A DNA stretch of 64,000 nucleotides from Nitrosomonas sp. (GCA_017984435.1 JAGNZK010000009.1:1-64000); one strand, 5' to 3'; shown: positions 40,743-51,074, counted from the first letter of the stretch. Translations and numbers: made by a program. Notes: a model not told the origin generated them from the sequence alone.

Positions 40743-41792
40743 TCATCCGGTATAGTTTTTTGCTATCCATTCCCGGTATGTACCGGTTTGCACATCAGCT
40801 ATCCATTGCTGGTTATCCAGATACCAATGAATCGTTTTACGGATACCCGTTTCAAACGTTTCTGCCGGTTTCCAGTTTAACTCACGTTCAATTTTCATGG
40901 CATCAATTGCATAGCGGCGATCGTGCCCTGGCCGATCTCTGACATAGGTAATCAGATTGTGAAAAGTCGAACTTGGATATAATTCTTCCAATAAACTACA
41001 AATCGTTTGCACAATCTCAATATTCGGTTTTTCATTCCAACCACCCACATTATAGGTTTCTCCCGGAGTGCCCGCCTCCAAAACACGGCGAATCGCGCTG
41101 CAATGATCAATGACATATAGCCAATCGCGAATTTGCTGGCCATCGCCATATACCGGCAAAGACGTTCCAGCTAGCGCATTGACAATCATTAACGGAATCA
41201 ATTTTTCCGGAAACTGAAAAGGACCATAATTATTAGAACAATTTGTGGTCAGTACCGGCAGGCCGTAAGTATGATGATAAGCGCGAACCAAGTGATCGCT
41301 GGAAGCTTTACTGGCTGAGTAGGGGCTATTGGGCTCATAACGATGCGCTTCGGAAAATGCGGGTTCATCCTGTTTCAGCGAGCCATATACCTCATCGGTT
41401 GAAACATGGAGAAAGCGAAAGTCCTGCTTTGCAGTAGCTTCTAGTTCATTCCAATAAGTCCGTACCGTTTCCAACAAACGGAATGTCCCTAGAATATTAG
41501 TTTGAATAAAATCTTCCGGGCCGTGGATCGAGCGATCCACATGGCTCTCAGCAGCCAGATTGATAATTGCCCGCGGCTGATGCTGAGTCAACAACTGCTC
41601 AACCAACTGTATATCGCCGATATCCCCTTGCACAAAAATATGTCTTGGGTCTCCCGTTAATGAGGACAGATTTTGCAAATTACCGGCGTAAGTTAATTTA
41701 TCAAGATTAACAATCGTTTCATCAGATTGCGCCAACCAATCCAAAACAAAATTACTGCCAATAAACCCCGCGCCACCCGTGACCAGAATCAT
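40743..41792 (-). CDS. rfbB: dTDP-glucose 4,6-dehydratase
   Basis: NAD-dependent enzyme of 349 residues making dTDP-4-keto-6-deoxyglucose for O-antigen or exopolysaccharide sugars. It has GGAGFIGSN near the start, HVSTDEVYG with the catalytic Thr/Asp/Glu, and [11 protein letters not shown] with the Tyr-xxx-Lys pair. The two-gene rfbB-rfbD operon feeds cell-surface glycan synthesis. Confidence 0.97.
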   Translation of the reverse strand: MILVTGGAGFIGSNFVLDWLAQSDETIVNLDKLTYAGNLQNLSSLTGDPRHIFVQGDIGDIQLVEQLLTQHQPRAIINLAAESHVDRSIHGPEDFIQTNILGTFRLLETVRTYWNELEATAKQDFRFLHVSTDEVYGSLKQDEPAFSEAHRYEPNSPYSASKASSDHLVRAYHHTYGLPVLTTNCSNNYGPFQFPEKLIPLMIVNALAGTSLPVYGDGQQIRDWLYVIDHCSAIRRVLEAGTPGETYNVGGWNEKPNIEIVQTICSLLEELYPSSTFHNLITYVRDRPGHDRRYAIDAMKIERELNWKPAETFETGIRKTIHWYLDNQQWIADVQTGTYREWIAKNYTG

Positions 41793-41863
41793 TAAGTTTC
41801 CTTAAAGAATAAATTGATTGTATTGAAGAATGCCTGCTGCTTCGAAAAATGCATAGACTATTC

Positions 41864-43216
41864 TCACCCAGGATTCCAAACGGGTAAAATTCCCAATTCA
41901 TCGGATTCTACTTGAAACTCGCAGTCGATGCCGATTCCCGGCACCCATACGAGTTTTTCACCGCAAAATAACAGTGGCATCGTATTACGTTCCCAAGGAG
42001 GAATAGATGCTTCCTGTAGCAAGTTTTTCAAACTACGCCGCGGACGGTTACAAACAGGCATAAAACGCTCACCACCTGAACGTAAGCGTATCACCATCGC
42101 TCCCTTCACGATCTTCTGTTGGCTGATGCCTTGATTCTTTATCTGACTAAAACAAAGAGTACCGTTTAAATGCGGCAGTTCCAAACGAGTTTCTCCTCGC
42201 CATATGTATTCTTTTGGTTCCGGAAACAGTTTTTTTCCGGGCAATATGTAAATGGCACCTTTATAACAACGAATCTCATGATCGCCAAAGCTGATATGGA
42301 ATTGATTATCCGCAGACACCGACAAGAGTTGATGCAGAATTTCTTCTAGTCTCACCGTACTAGGAAGATTCATACCTCGCCGAAACAAAGTGTAGCGCAA
42401 AAGATTTTTAGCGCGAGAGAAACTAAGTTTGCGTAGACCATCCACTTGGAGTCTTCCGAAAATCAGACAATTCTCACTATCTATTGCAGCCAATTCATCC
42501 AGTAATAACGATGCCTCGGATAAATGACGACTGGTACGTAATAGTGTTTTAGGATAATTGGGATAGCGCTTACTTAATAAAGGCAGAATGTCATGGCGCA
42601 GAAAATTTCTATTAAAAACGGTGCTGTCATTACTCTCATCGTTAACCCAATCTAATTTATTTTGCCGTGCATAGCCTTCAATTCTGCTTCGGGAAATCTC
42701 CAACAGTGGCCGAAGTATTTTTGGCGCATTATCAGAAATTTGCTTTCTGATAATGGGCATTGCACTGAGTCCTTTAATTCCTGCACCACGAAATAATTGC
42801 AATAGTAGGGTTTCCGCCTGATCATCCAGATGCTGCGCCAATACTACATAATCCGCTTGCATCCGATTGAATACGCGATAACGCTCTTCACGGGCGATCG
42901 CTTCAAGACTGATACCAGGCTCTTTTCTAATCTGTAGATAGGCGACGTAGATAGCAATGTCATACGTGCGACAGAGATGACAGCAAAACCTGCTCCAGAG
43001 CGTCGCGTTGCGGCTGATACCATGATTAACATGGACTGCGGAAAGCGTAAACTGCATTTGTTCGGATAGCGCAGCGAGAACATGCAGCAGTACCACTGAA
43101 TCTATGCCACCGCTCAGCGCGATGGTTAGGTGATCACCTGGTTTAACATGGGTAAGCAATACTTCTTGAGTATCACATAGCAGGCTATTCGACTTTGACT
43201 TCCTTAAATGAGCCAT
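41864..43216 (-). CDS. tilS: tRNA(Ile)-lysidine synthase
   Basis: Modifies the CAU anticodon of tRNA-Ile2 to lysidine so that it reads AUA. The protein has 450 residues. The PP-loop ATP site is [12 protein letters not shown] near residue 33, followed by VHVNHGI and [20 protein letters not shown]. The C-terminal substrate-binding domains end the chain. Its start lies 32 bases inside the end of accA, a strong overlap suggesting coupling; accA-tilS is a common betaproteobacterial pair. Confidence 0.95.
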   Translation of the reverse strand: MAHLRKSKSNSLLCDTQEVLLTHVKPGDHLTIALSGGIDSVVLLHVLAALSEQMQFTLSAVHVNHGISRNATLWSRFCCHLCRTYDIAIYVAYLQIRKEPGISLEAIAREERYRVFNRMQADYVVLAQHLDDQAETLLLQLFRGAGIKGLSAMPIIRKQISDNAPKILRPLLEISRSRIEGYARQNKLDWVNDESNDSTVFNRNFLRHDILPLLSKRYPNYPKTLLRTSRHLSEASLLLDELAAIDSENCLIFGRLQVDGLRKLSFSRAKNLLRYTLFRRGMNLPSTVRLEEILHQLLSVSADNQFHISFGDHEIRCYKGAIYILPGKKLFPEPKEYIWRGETRLELPHLNGTLCFSQIKNQGISQQKIVKGAMVIRLRSGGERFMPVCNRPRRSLKNLLQEASIPPWERNTMPLLFCGEKLVWVPGIGIDCEFQVESDELGILPVWNPG

Positions 43217-44153
43217 ATGCCATCAGCCGATCCAGGCGCTTTTCCAAAAGTGTGTCGACAGAATGATCTTGAAGCTTACGCAACGATTCTTGTAAAATAT
43301 TTTTCACTGCCTGCATGGTAGCCGCATAATCACGGTGAGCGCCGCCAGCGGGTTCAGCAACAATACTGTCAATCAAATTGACCGCTTTCAGCCGATCGGC
43401 AGTAATCCCCATAATTTCCGCCGCTTCCGGTGCTTTATCCGCACTTTTCCATAAAATGGAGGCACAGCCTTCCGGTGATATGACGGAATAAGTAGCATAT
43501 TGCAGCATATGGATCACATCACCGACGGCCACTGCCAAAGCACCGCCGGAACCGCCTTCCCCAATAATGATGCAGACGATCGGGATTCTTAATTCCGCCA
43601 GCACATATAGATTCTTGCCGATGGCTTCCGATTGCCCACGTTCTTCCGCATCAATACCGGGATATGCACCCGGGGTATCAATAAAAGTGATCAGTGGAAT
43701 AGAGAATTTCTCCGCCAAGCGCATTAAACGCAGTGCCTTACGATAACCTTCCGGTTTAGGCATGCCAAAATTACGGTGAATCTTTTCCCGCGTGTCGCGC
43801 CCTTTCTGATGGCCAATTACCATGATAGTTTGACCGTTAAAACGCGCCAAACCACCGACGATTGCATGGTCGTCCGCAAAATTTCGATCACCGTGCAATT
43901 CTTCAAAACCTGTAAATAAATGTTCGATGTAATCGAGTGTATAAGGACGTTGCGGATGCCGGGCAACTTGTGAGATTTGCCATGGCGTCAGCTTCGCATA
44001 GACACTTTTGGTAAGAGACTGGCTTTTTGCCTGCAAACGTGCAATCTCAGCTGAAATATCCAGTGCAGAATCATCTTGCGCAAAGCGTAATTCTTCTATT
44101 TTTGATTCGAATTCTGCAATACTTTGCTCAAATTCCAGAAAAGTGATTTTCAT
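43185..44153 (-). CDS. accA: Acetyl-CoA carboxylase carboxyltransferase subunit alpha
   Basis: Alpha part of the carboxyltransferase that makes malonyl-CoA for fatty-acid synthesis, 322 residues. Typical text is [62 protein letters not shown] and [15 protein letters not shown]. Its last 32 bases overlap tilS. Divergent from msrB across 146 bases. Confidence 0.98.
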   Translation of the reverse strand: MKITFLEFEQSIAEFESKIEELRFAQDDSALDISAEIARLQAKSQSLTKSVYAKLTPWQISQVARHPQRPYTLDYIEHLFTGFEELHGDRNFADDHAIVGGLARFNGQTIMVIGHQKGRDTREKIHRNFGMPKPEGYRKALRLMRLAEKFSIPLITFIDTPGAYPGIDAEERGQSEAIGKNLYVLAELRIPIVCIIIGEGGSGGALAVAVGDVIHMLQYATYSVISPEGCASILWKSADKAPEAAEIMGITADRLKAVNLIDSIVAEPAGGAHRDYAATMQAVKNILQESLRKLQDHSVDTLLEKRLDRLMAYGSFKEVKVE

Positions 44154-44299
44154 GTGGACTAAGATATAATCTTAAAATCGTGATGATACAGGATTTATAG
44201 ATAAATCTGCATGACAGCGTCAATCAAAATCGTGTCATCTTTAGCAGACATCTTAAATACGGGATAACTCACTTACTCTGCGCAAATGAAGGGCTTCTT

Positions 44300-44824
44300 A
44301 TGAAACGACGTACCTTTCTCCAAGGAATCAGTGTAGTTACTGTATTGCCCGTTTTTTCATCTTCACTACCGGCACAGGTAATTGCGAGCAATAGTAATCG
44401 GACCGCAATCGAGCCTCTCAAGAAAACCCATACAGCATGGCGCAAATTGGTATCACCGGAAGCTTATCGGGTTTTATTTGAGGAACATACTGAAGAACCG
44501 GGAAGCAGCGAATTAAACCATGAACATCGGGAAGGAATTTTTATCTGTGCCGCTTGTTACTTGCCATTATTTGAGAGCCAACATAAGTATGAGAGCGGAA
44601 CGGGATGGCCGAGTTTCACACAGCCGATTGCAGGACACATGGCTACTAAGCGTGACTTTACGCTGATTTTCCTGCGCACTGAATATCACTGCGCACGATG
44701 CGAGGGACATCAAGGACATGTTTTTAAAGATGGCCCGCCCCCCAGAGGCGAACGCTGGTGTAATAATGGATTAGCGCTGAAATTTATACCGAAAACAGAT
44801 CAACTGCCGGATCTGAGGCGCTAG
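44300..44824 (+). CDS. msrB: Exported methionine-R-sulfoxide reductase MsrB
   Basis: Repairs oxidised methionine (R form), 174 residues. The N-terminus MKRRTFLQGISVVTVL resembles a Tat-type signal, so the enzyme is probably periplasmic. Zinc is held by CAAC and CARC pairs; SGTGWPSF and GHQGHVFKDGPPPRGERW are family signatures, and the catalytic Cys lies in RWCNNGLAL. The usual RYCIN is slightly changed. It may protect envelope proteins during aerobic metabolism. Confidence 0.92.
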   Translation: MKRRTFLQGISVVTVLPVFSSSLPAQVIASNSNRTAIEPLKKTHTAWRKLVSPEAYRVLFEEHTEEPGSSELNHEHREGIFICAACYLPLFESQHKYESGTGWPSFTQPIAGHMATKRDFTLIFLRTEYHCARCEGHQGHVFKDGPPPRGERWCNNGLALKFIPKTDQLPDLRR

Positions 44825-44911
44825 CGATATTGGACGCCTGCCAGCAAATGGACACACCTGTGGTGGAATCAACGACTACACAAATATCAAACAAAAATCC
44901 GGAAACAGCTA

Positions 44912-46063
44912 TTGAAGAATTGTGGAGAATCAAACATTAATAAACTAAAAACTATTTCTTTGGGAGGAATGACCTCCAAAGAATTTCTGCGTGATTACTG
45001 GCAAAAGCAACCACTGTTGGTGAGAAATGCATTGCCTGACTTTAAAGGTCTGTTAACACGCGATAAATTGATGGAATTGGCATGTAATGAAGATGCGCAA
45101 TCCCGCCTTGTTGTGCAAAAAAAAGGTAAATGGCATCTCACGCATGGCCCGCTTAGCAACGATGATTTAGCAAAGTTACCTAAAAAGCAATGGACTCTGT
45201 TGGTGCAGGATGTGAATCATTTCCTCCCATCCGCCCGCGATCTACTATCAAAATTCCGCTTTATACCCCATGCACGCCTGGATGATCTAATGGTGAGTTA
45301 TGCACCGAAAGGTGGCGGAATTGGCCCACACTTTGATTCTTATGACGTGTTCTTATTACAGGGAATGGGATCCAGACGATGGCAAATATCCGCACAACAG
45401 GATGATGAGTTTATCGCTGATGCTCCGCTTAAAATCCTGAAAAATTTTCAACCAGAGCAAGAATGGGTGCTGGAATCCGGTGATATGCTTTATCTGCCAC
45501 CCAAATATGCGCATAACGGTATCGCTGAAGATGACTGTATGACGTATTCCATTGGCTTTCGCGCACCCAGTCATCATGAATTAATTACACAATTTCTTGT
45601 TTATCTGCAAGATAATATTGCAATCGAAGGTCGTTATTCTGACCCTGATTTACAATTGCAATCTCATTCATCAAGAATCAGTACGGCAATGCAATCCCAA
45701 GTGAATTCAACATTGCAGAAAATTAAATGGACCCGTAGTGATATCGAAAATTTTCTGGGCACCTACCTGTCGGAACCCAAATCACATGTTTTCTTTGACC
45801 AGCCTGAAAAACCTTTAGCTCCACATTTATTCTTGCAGCAGATTAAGAAAAACGGCGTACAGCTTAACTTAAAAAGCAGAATGTTAAGCGGCGACAACAA
45901 ACTCTTTATCAATGGTGAAGCCTATCAAGTAAGTGCTAATGCCTATAAGACACTCATTCAGCTTGCTGACAACCAGGAATTATTACCGTCTCACATTGAT
46001 GAAGAAATTGGGGACATTCTTTACGAGTGGTATGTTAGTGGTTATATCATAAGCAAAAATTAG
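44912..46063 (+). CDS. roxA: Ribosomal oxygenase RoxA/YcfD-like (JmjC cupin)
   Basis: Fe(II)/2-oxoglutarate dioxygenase of 383 residues; the E. coli relative YcfD hydroxylates an arginine of ribosomal protein L16. The metal triad is visible as H and D in GPHFDSYDVFLLQGMGSRRW and H in YLPPKYAHNGIA. N-terminal text LRDYWQKQPLLVRNALP is typical. The C-terminal helical dimerisation and winged-helix parts are present. The start is uncertain: a TTG at 44912 is the best full-length choice, and a later ATG at 44969 has a GGAGGA that abuts it too closely. Confidence 0.88.
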   Translation: MKNCGESNINKLKTISLGGMTSKEFLRDYWQKQPLLVRNALPDFKGLLTRDKLMELACNEDAQSRLVVQKKGKWHLTHGPLSNDDLAKLPKKQWTLLVQDVNHFLPSARDLLSKFRFIPHARLDDLMVSYAPKGGGIGPHFDSYDVFLLQGMGSRRWQISAQQDDEFIADAPLKILKNFQPEQEWVLESGDMLYLPPKYAHNGIAEDDCMTYSIGFRAPSHHELITQFLVYLQDNIAIEGRYSDPDLQLQSHSSRISTAMQSQVNSTLQKIKWTRSDIENFLGTYLSEPKSHVFFDQPEKPLAPHLFLQQIKKNGVQLNLKSRMLSGDNKLFINGEAYQVSANAYKTLIQLADNQELLPSHIDEEIGDILYEWYVSGYIISKN

Positions 46064-46230
46064 ATTACACAAAGCTTCCGGCAGCGCCATATTGTATAAA
46101 TCCTCTCGAATTTCGCTAGACAGCATTATTGTATTCTGGTATTAAGGTTATGGTCTTTCTTATTTGAATGACCGATGAGCTGTTTTACATAATTTATTTT
46201 TCGTCAAAATGAATATAGGAGATTTAGAAC

Positions 46231-46350
46231 ATGAAATACTCTCTATTGATTGCCGCTCTTTTCACATTATTTTTAGTCGGATGTGGTGATCCCAAACCAG
46301 GTCAATATCCTCCAAGTTTTATGGATGATCGTGAAGGCACACCTAAGTAA
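46231..46350 (+). CDS. Very small lipoprotein, 39 residues
   Basis: Starts MKYSLLIAALFTLFLVGC with TAGGAGA upstream, and the lipobox LVGC releases a mature peptide of about 22 residues (CGDPKPGQYPPSFMDD...). A clean terminator at 46393 follows, which supports a real monocistronic gene. The function is unknown. Confidence 0.72.
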   Translation: MKYSLLIAALFTLFLVGCGDPKPGQYPPSFMDDREGTPK

Positions 46351-46392
46351 TGTGAAGTACCCGTTTATTCTCGAAGTTTGAGATATGACTAG

Positions 46393-46424
46393 AACAACCG
46401 CCCATAACAAGGCGGTTGTTTTTT
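46393..46424 (+). terminator. Rho-independent terminator of the small lipoprotein gene
   Basis: Perfect ten-base arms aacaaccgcc and ggcggttgtt around an eight-base loop, followed by four more T residues. Confidence 0.93.
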
Positions 46425-46562
46425 GAAGCGATATAGTGAGTATTGACAGAAGATTCTAAATAGTAACCTTACAGCTATTTAATTATTTATCCCAGATTTG
46501 TATAATCGGACTACTTCGATTATGCTATCGCATACAAGTAAACAGAAAAATAGGGAGATTAA

Positions 46563-46754
46563 ATGATTAAATTTTCGCTTTTCGTTACTGCACTTGCAGT
46601 ATTATTCCTGACTTCTTGTGAAGGTAAGAAGAGTCTGGATGGCTATCCAATGGATAAACCACCTCCCTCAGCTTACGCACCTAGAGATTCCGAACCAGTT
46701 TTCAATGACACAAAAGAAGAAGCAGCCGAAAAAAATAGCGACAGTCAGAAATAG
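46563..46754 (+). CDS. Small lipoprotein, 63 residues
   Basis: AGGGAG lies six bases before the ATG. The signal peptide ends in FLTSC, and the mature part is polar and Pro-rich, then acidic (DKPPPSAYAPRDSEP). It shares the plan of the 39-residue lipoprotein just upstream, including a Gly-Tyr-Pro turn, so the two may be diverged paralogues. A GC-rich hairpin (cgcccc/ggggcg, 46778-46796) follows, with few T residues. The CRISPR array begins 90 bases downstream. Confidence 0.75.
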   Translation: MIKFSLFVTALAVLFLTSCEGKKSLDGYPMDKPPPSAYAPRDSEPVFNDTKEEAAEKNSDSQK

Positions 46755-46843
46755 AACGTTATTTTTATCTAATCCACCGCCCCGTTCAAAGGGGCGAGTT
46801 AGAGAAAAATAAACACTTCCGTAATATGTAGTAATTCAGACCC

Positions 46844-48838
46844 GATCTGACAGTCACCCGGTTGCGAAGCCGGGCGCTACGAATGTTTGTAATGCGTTAT
46901 AACTAGCCATTTCAGTTTCAATCCTCGCCCGGCTTTGAGGCCGGGCGCTACCAGACGCCTGGGATAATTTTTACCAGCTATACGAGTTTCAATCCTCGCC
47001 CGGCTTTGAGGCCGGGCGCTACAGCAAGTACAGGTACGGTTACCAAGCGGAATTACGTGTTTCAATCCTCGCCCGGCTTTGAGGCCGGGCGCTACTGTTT
47101 ATTACCAACCAATAACCCACCTTTGGCGCGGTTTCAATCCTCGCCCGGCTTTGAGGCCGGGCGCTACAATGACTGTTTGCAGTTACCACACTCACCTGCG
47201 CGTTTCAATCCTCGCCCGGCTTTGAGGCCGGGCGCTACCCAATAAAAGCAGTCCCTGCACCGCCAGCAGCACTGTTTCAATCCTCGCCCGGCTTTGAGGC
47301 CGGGCGCTACGCCAAGAGGAGCACGATCAGTGTGATGGTTGCCCCATGTTTCAATCCTCGCCCGGCTTTGAGGCCGGGCGCTACCGCGTTTATGGCCGAT
47401 ACAAAACTACCCTGGAAAGTTTCAATCCTCGCCCGGCTTTGAGGCCGGGCGCTACCTAATACGCCAAAAAATACAAACGAAAATATGAAAAGTTTCAATC
47501 CTCGCCCGGCTTTGAGGCCGGGCGCTACCTTATTTATCATGAGTATATTACTACAGCCTGGGGTTTCAATCCTCGCCCGGCTTTGAGGCCGGGCGCTACC
47601 TTTTTTAATTGGACTATTTTTAGTTCTCGGACTCTGGTTTCAATCCTCGCCCGGCTTTGAGGCCGGGCGCTACGTAAAGTCTGTCTCAGTTTGTCCGGCT
47701 GCGTCGAGGTTTCAATCCTCGCCCGGCTTTGAGGCCGGGCGCTACTTACTTTATCGACGTCGGCCACAGCTAACTACCTGTTTCAATCCTCGCCCGGCTT
47801 TGAGGCCGGGCGCTACGGTATTTGGGTATACAACAATATTGGTGATTTGAGGTTTCAATCCTCGCCCGGCTTTGAGGCCGGGCGCTACGCCAAGAGGAGC
47901 ACGATCAGTGTGATGGTTGCCCCATGTTTCAATCCTCGCCCGGCTTTGAGGCCGGGCGCTACATCTGGAAAATCAAGGAGGAATGATGAGCCACATAAGA
48001 ACCAGTTTCAATCCTCGCCCGGCTTTGAGGCCGGGCGCTACATCTGTACTGGTGCATCATTGCCAGAGTTTTGGACGTTTCAATCCTCGCCCGGCTTTGA
48101 GGCCGGGCGCTACCTAATACGCCAAAAAATACAAACGAAAATATGAAAAGTTTCAATCCTCGCCCGGCTTTGAGGCCGGGCGCTACCTTATTTATCATGA
48201 GTATATTACTACAGCCTGGGGTTTCAATCCTCGCCCGGCTTTGAGGCCGGGCGCTACCTTTTTTAATTGGACTATTTTTAGTTCTCGGACTCTGGTTTCA
48301 ATCCTCGCCCGGCTTTGAGGCCGGGCGCTACGTAAAGTCTGTCTCAGTTTGTCCGGCTGCGTCGAGGTTTCAATCCTCGCCCGGCTTTGAGGCCGGGCGC
48401 TACCTAAAACATGATAAAGCGAAACCGTGCCAAAATGTGTTTCAATCCTCGCCCGGCTTTGAGGCCGGGCGCTACTTTACTTTATCAACGTCGGCCACAG
48501 CTAACTACCTGTTTCAATCCTCGCCCGGCTTTGAGGCCGGGCGCTACTTTCATGTATTGATAAGGTAACAGGTTTATACATCTGTTTCAATCCTCGCCCG
48601 GCTTTGAGGCCGGGCGCTACAATCATCCTTTTCTCATATTCTTGCCGAGAGTTACGTTTCAATCCTCGCCCGGCTTTGAGGCCGGGCGCTACCAGGCTAA
48701 AACTCCAAAAATAATAAATGTAGATGTGTTTCAATCCTCGCCCGGCTTTGAGGCCGGGCGCTACATTTGAACGCACGACAATCGCAGATACAAAAATCTT
48801 TGTTTCAATCCTCGCCCGGCTTTGAGGCCGGGCGCTAC
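46844..48838 (-). CRISPR. Type I-C CRISPR array, 27 canonical repeats plus a degenerate terminal one
   Basis: The 37-base repeat in transcript sense runs from gtagcgcccggcctcaaag to ggattgaaac, with a GC-rich stem (gcccggc/gccgggc) and the ATTGAAAC tail expected of type I-C. Canonical copies lie from 46915-46951 to 48802-48838 with no mismatch noticed. The distal copy at 46844-46880 keeps only one half, as is usual for the oldest repeat. There are 27 spacers of 34-37 bases, except one of 42 (47963-48004). Five spacers occur twice exactly and one twice with changes. Transcription and spacer addition should start from the leader at the high-coordinate end, next to cas2. Confidence 0.98.
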
Positions 48839-49018
48839 AGTACAACTGCAACCCGATCATACAACAAAGAAATTTTTTGTTCACGCGCGAACCGGTGGTT
48901 TGAGAGGTGATTTTTTGACGTGATTGTAAACATGTTTAATAAAATGCTATAAACATTCAAAATGTTATTCGTTCCGCGAACTAACCGGGATTTTACCTTT
49001 GCTTGTGGTTCGCGGGCA
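48839..49018 (-). promoter_or_regulatory. CRISPR leader
   Basis: 180 bases between the cas2 stop and the first repeat. They are AT-rich towards the array and contain ccgcgaac-type inverted motifs (gttcgcgg near 48973 and gaaccac near 49006, and a cgcgcgaaccggt near 48884) typical of type I-C leaders. The array promoter and the Cas1-Cas2 docking site should lie here. Confidence 0.8.
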
Positions 49019-49309
49019 TTAAACGATGAGCGATCCATCGAAATCGACGGCTTTGAATTTCCCATATTCTTTGATATGCAAATCGACGGGTTCTGTCAAA
49101 CGATACAATCGAAGATTGTCTTCTTTCTCGTCAATCTCAGCTAACAATCTGCGCTCAAGATCTTCGTACTGCATCAGATTGACTTTGCATTCAAAAACCG
49201 ATTTCTGCACGCGCTGCCCTGTACTTTCGCAAATTTTGGCGACACGCCGCAATCTTCTGCGGCCTTCCTTGGTTTCGGTTGATACATCATACGTTACGAT
49301 AATCAGCAT
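49019..49309 (-). CDS. cas2: CRISPR endonuclease Cas2 (type I-C)
   Basis: A 96-residue ferredoxin-fold protein that bridges two Cas1 dimers during spacer capture. It opens [20 protein letters not shown] with the conserved Asp at residue 8, followed by [13 protein letters not shown]. It begins two bases after cas1 ends and is the last cas gene before the leader. Confidence 0.97.
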   Translation of the reverse strand: MLIIVTYDVSTETKEGRRRLRRVAKICESTGQRVQKSVFECKVNLMQYEDLERRLLAEIDEKEDNLRLYRLTEPVDLHIKEYGKFKAVDFDGSLIV

Positions 49310-49311
49310 GA

Positions 49312-50346
49312 TTATTTCACCAGAAAGGGAATATAGGCTTCCATGTCGCCACGGATGGTGCGCGCCATAAACCGCGCTTGCAGTTGCGGCAATAGCCCGA
49401 ACGGCACTTTAGTATCCAGCAACGGATGGTTTATTTCTTCCTGCTTGCGCTCCTGGTAAGCGGCTACGACAATTTTCCGCGCGTCACTCTCCAGATACAC
49501 CGCGCCGCCTTCGCGCATCTGCAAATTACGTTCGGTGATCTGCCCTCGATTAACGAGCGTGAGTGCCAGTCGATCCGCCAAAATAGACCGGAATTCTTCC
49601 ATCAAATCCAACGCCAGGGCTGCTCTGCCAGGTCGTACCGCATGCAGAAAACCCAATTGCGGATCAAGTCCGACGCTTTCAATGGCCGACCGGCAATCAT
49701 TCATCACCATAGAATAAAGAAATGATAATAACGCATTAAAGCGGTCGCGCGGCGGTCTACGGGTTCGACCGTCCATGGTGAAATGTTCGCGGATGTTGCG
49801 CCGAACCAGGTTGGGTAAAGCGGAGAAATACACTTTGGCCGCGTCGCCTTCAATGCCGCGCACGACATCCAAGTCTCCGGCTACCGCCAAATTGCGTATG
49901 GAACCGGCCAATGCGTCAGCCGCTTGACTGAGCATTTTCTGATCTTGCTCGTCCGTCGTTTCCCGCGCGCCGCGCAACAAAACTTGGCGGGAATTACGCA
50001 GCTTCCCGGCTATCGCCGCTTTTGCAATCGCAACGGCAAACGGCGCATCCGCAGCCAAGCGATGTTGCGCCTGGCGCAGCAAAATATTACCGCTGACCGC
50101 GCCTTCCAGCCTGGCTTTGAATCGCCCATTGCCATCGAGCAACACCAAGCCGATACCATCATCGGCGCAGCGATGCATCAGCGCCGGAGAGATCATGATG
50201 TTACCGAAGCAAACGAGCGTGCCCAAATGATGCAGCGGCACTTGGAGTTTTTTCTGCCGCTCCACATCGATGCGCACGGTATCGTTTTCCAAATGCGCGT
50301 AGGCATTCGGTGTCATGATGTAAAGTGTGTTGAGGATCTGATACAT
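49312..50346 (-). CDS. cas1: CRISPR integrase Cas1 (type I-C)
   Basis: Spacer integrase of 344 residues. The metal-site residues are visible as Glu in [12 protein letters not shown], His in [11 protein letters not shown] and acidic residues in [10 protein letters not shown]. The N-terminal beta domain holds the family phrase [16 protein letters not shown]. In a normal I-C operon cas1 abuts cas4; here 711 bases with a plus-strand toxin-antitoxin pair separate them, so cas1-cas2 may need their own promoter in the 48-base gap shared with the antitoxin gene. Confidence 0.97.
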   Translation of the reverse strand: MYQILNTLYIMTPNAYAHLENDTVRIDVERQKKLQVPLHHLGTLVCFGNIMISPALMHRCADDGIGLVLLDGNGRFKARLEGAVSGNILLRQAQHRLAADAPFAVAIAKAAIAGKLRNSRQVLLRGARETTDEQDQKMLSQAADALAGSIRNLAVAGDLDVVRGIEGDAAKVYFSALPNLVRRNIREHFTMDGRTRRPPRDRFNALLSFLYSMVMNDCRSAIESVGLDPQLGFLHAVRPGRAALALDLMEEFRSILADRLALTLVNRGQITERNLQMREGGAVYLESDARKIVVAAYQERKQEEINHPLLDTKVPFGLLPQLQARFMARTIRGDMEAYIPFLVK

Positions 50347-50394
50347 TATGTATTACAATTTGTGAAATTTATCCAAGTTATCGGGAGTTACAAT

Positions 50395-50712
50395 ATGACG
50401 ACGCTCAACATCCGGCTGACCGAGCAGATTGAACAACGCCTTTCGGAAGAAGCCGAACGCGAAAATAAAACCCGTTCCGAAATCGCACGCGATGCATTGA
50501 ACTGGTATCTGTTGGAGATCGAGAAAAAACGCTTCATGGATCAACTCCTGGAAGAAGCCCGCGCAGCATACTCAAACGAAAGTATCCGGCAAGAAGCGCA
50601 GACCATTTCCGAAGCGTTTCTACCCATCGAAAACGAAATGCTGGAGAATGCCGAAGACCGTATATCCGGCGATTTGCCGCCAACCGGATCTTCCGGAAAA
50701 TGGTGGAAGTAA
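50395..50712 (+). CDS. Ribbon-helix-helix antitoxin of a MazEF-like pair
   Basis: A 105-residue protein with CGGGAG seven bases before the ATG at 50395. Residues 1-45 form an RHH DNA-binding domain (MTTLNIRLTEQIEQRLSEEA, then TRSEIARDALNWYL). The acidic C-terminal tail should wrap and neutralise the toxin. Its stop overlaps the toxin start by 13 bases, the usual antitoxin-first order. It runs against the cas genes and is divergent from cas1, so autorepression at the 48-base gap could also affect cas1-cas2 transcription. Confidence 0.88.
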   Translation: MTTLNIRLTEQIEQRLSEEAERENKTRSEIARDALNWYLLEIEKKRFMDQLLEEARAAYSNESIRQEAQTISEAFLPIENEMLENAEDRISGDLPPTGSSGKWWK

Positions 50713-51074
50713 TCCGCCGTGGCGAAATCTGGGTCGCCAATCTGAATCCACCGCGCGGGCAGGAAATCGGCAAAATCCGTCCGGTTTTGGTTTTTCAGGA
50801 CAATGCGCTGACCGCGATCGGAACGCCGATGATCATCATCCTGCCACTGACAACGCAAGTTTATCCCGCTTTCAAACAATGGCGCATCACCGTCACCGCC
50901 CGCCACCGCTTGTTGAAGGATTGCCAGATCATCGTGGATCAACCGCGAACCCTTGATCGTTCCCGGTTTGGAGAAGGACCGTTGGCCACCCTCAGCGATA
51001 GGGAGATGGAAGCTGTCGAGCGCGCATTCCTGGGCGTGTGCGGTATGCTTCATTACGTTATTCGTCCACGTTAA
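50700..51074 (+). CDS. MazF/PemK-family toxin
   Basis: A probable mRNA interferase of 124 residues. The fold signatures are RRGEIWVANLNPPRGQEIGK, IRPVLVFQDNAL with the Arg of the active site, and IIILPLTTQ with the Thr. Overlapped at its start by the antitoxin gene. Its 3' end overlaps the 3' end of cas4 on the opposite strand by 17 bases, so the module is wedged tightly between cas4 and cas1. Confidence 0.92.
   Translation: MVEVIRRGEIWVANLNPPRGQEIGKIRPVLVFQDNALTAIGTPMIIILPLTTQVYPAFKQWRITVTARHRLLKDCQIIVDQPRTLDRSRFGEGPLATLSDREMEAVERAFLGVCGMLHYVIRPR

Noticed and set aside
39835-41792. Complete dTDP-rhamnose cluster
   Set aside because: Only rfbB and rfbD are present; rfbA and rfbC are not next to them.
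46877-48884. Reading frames rich in repeated SARPQSRARIET and VAPGLKAGRGLK phrases
   Set aside because: These are translations of the CRISPR repeats and are not genes.
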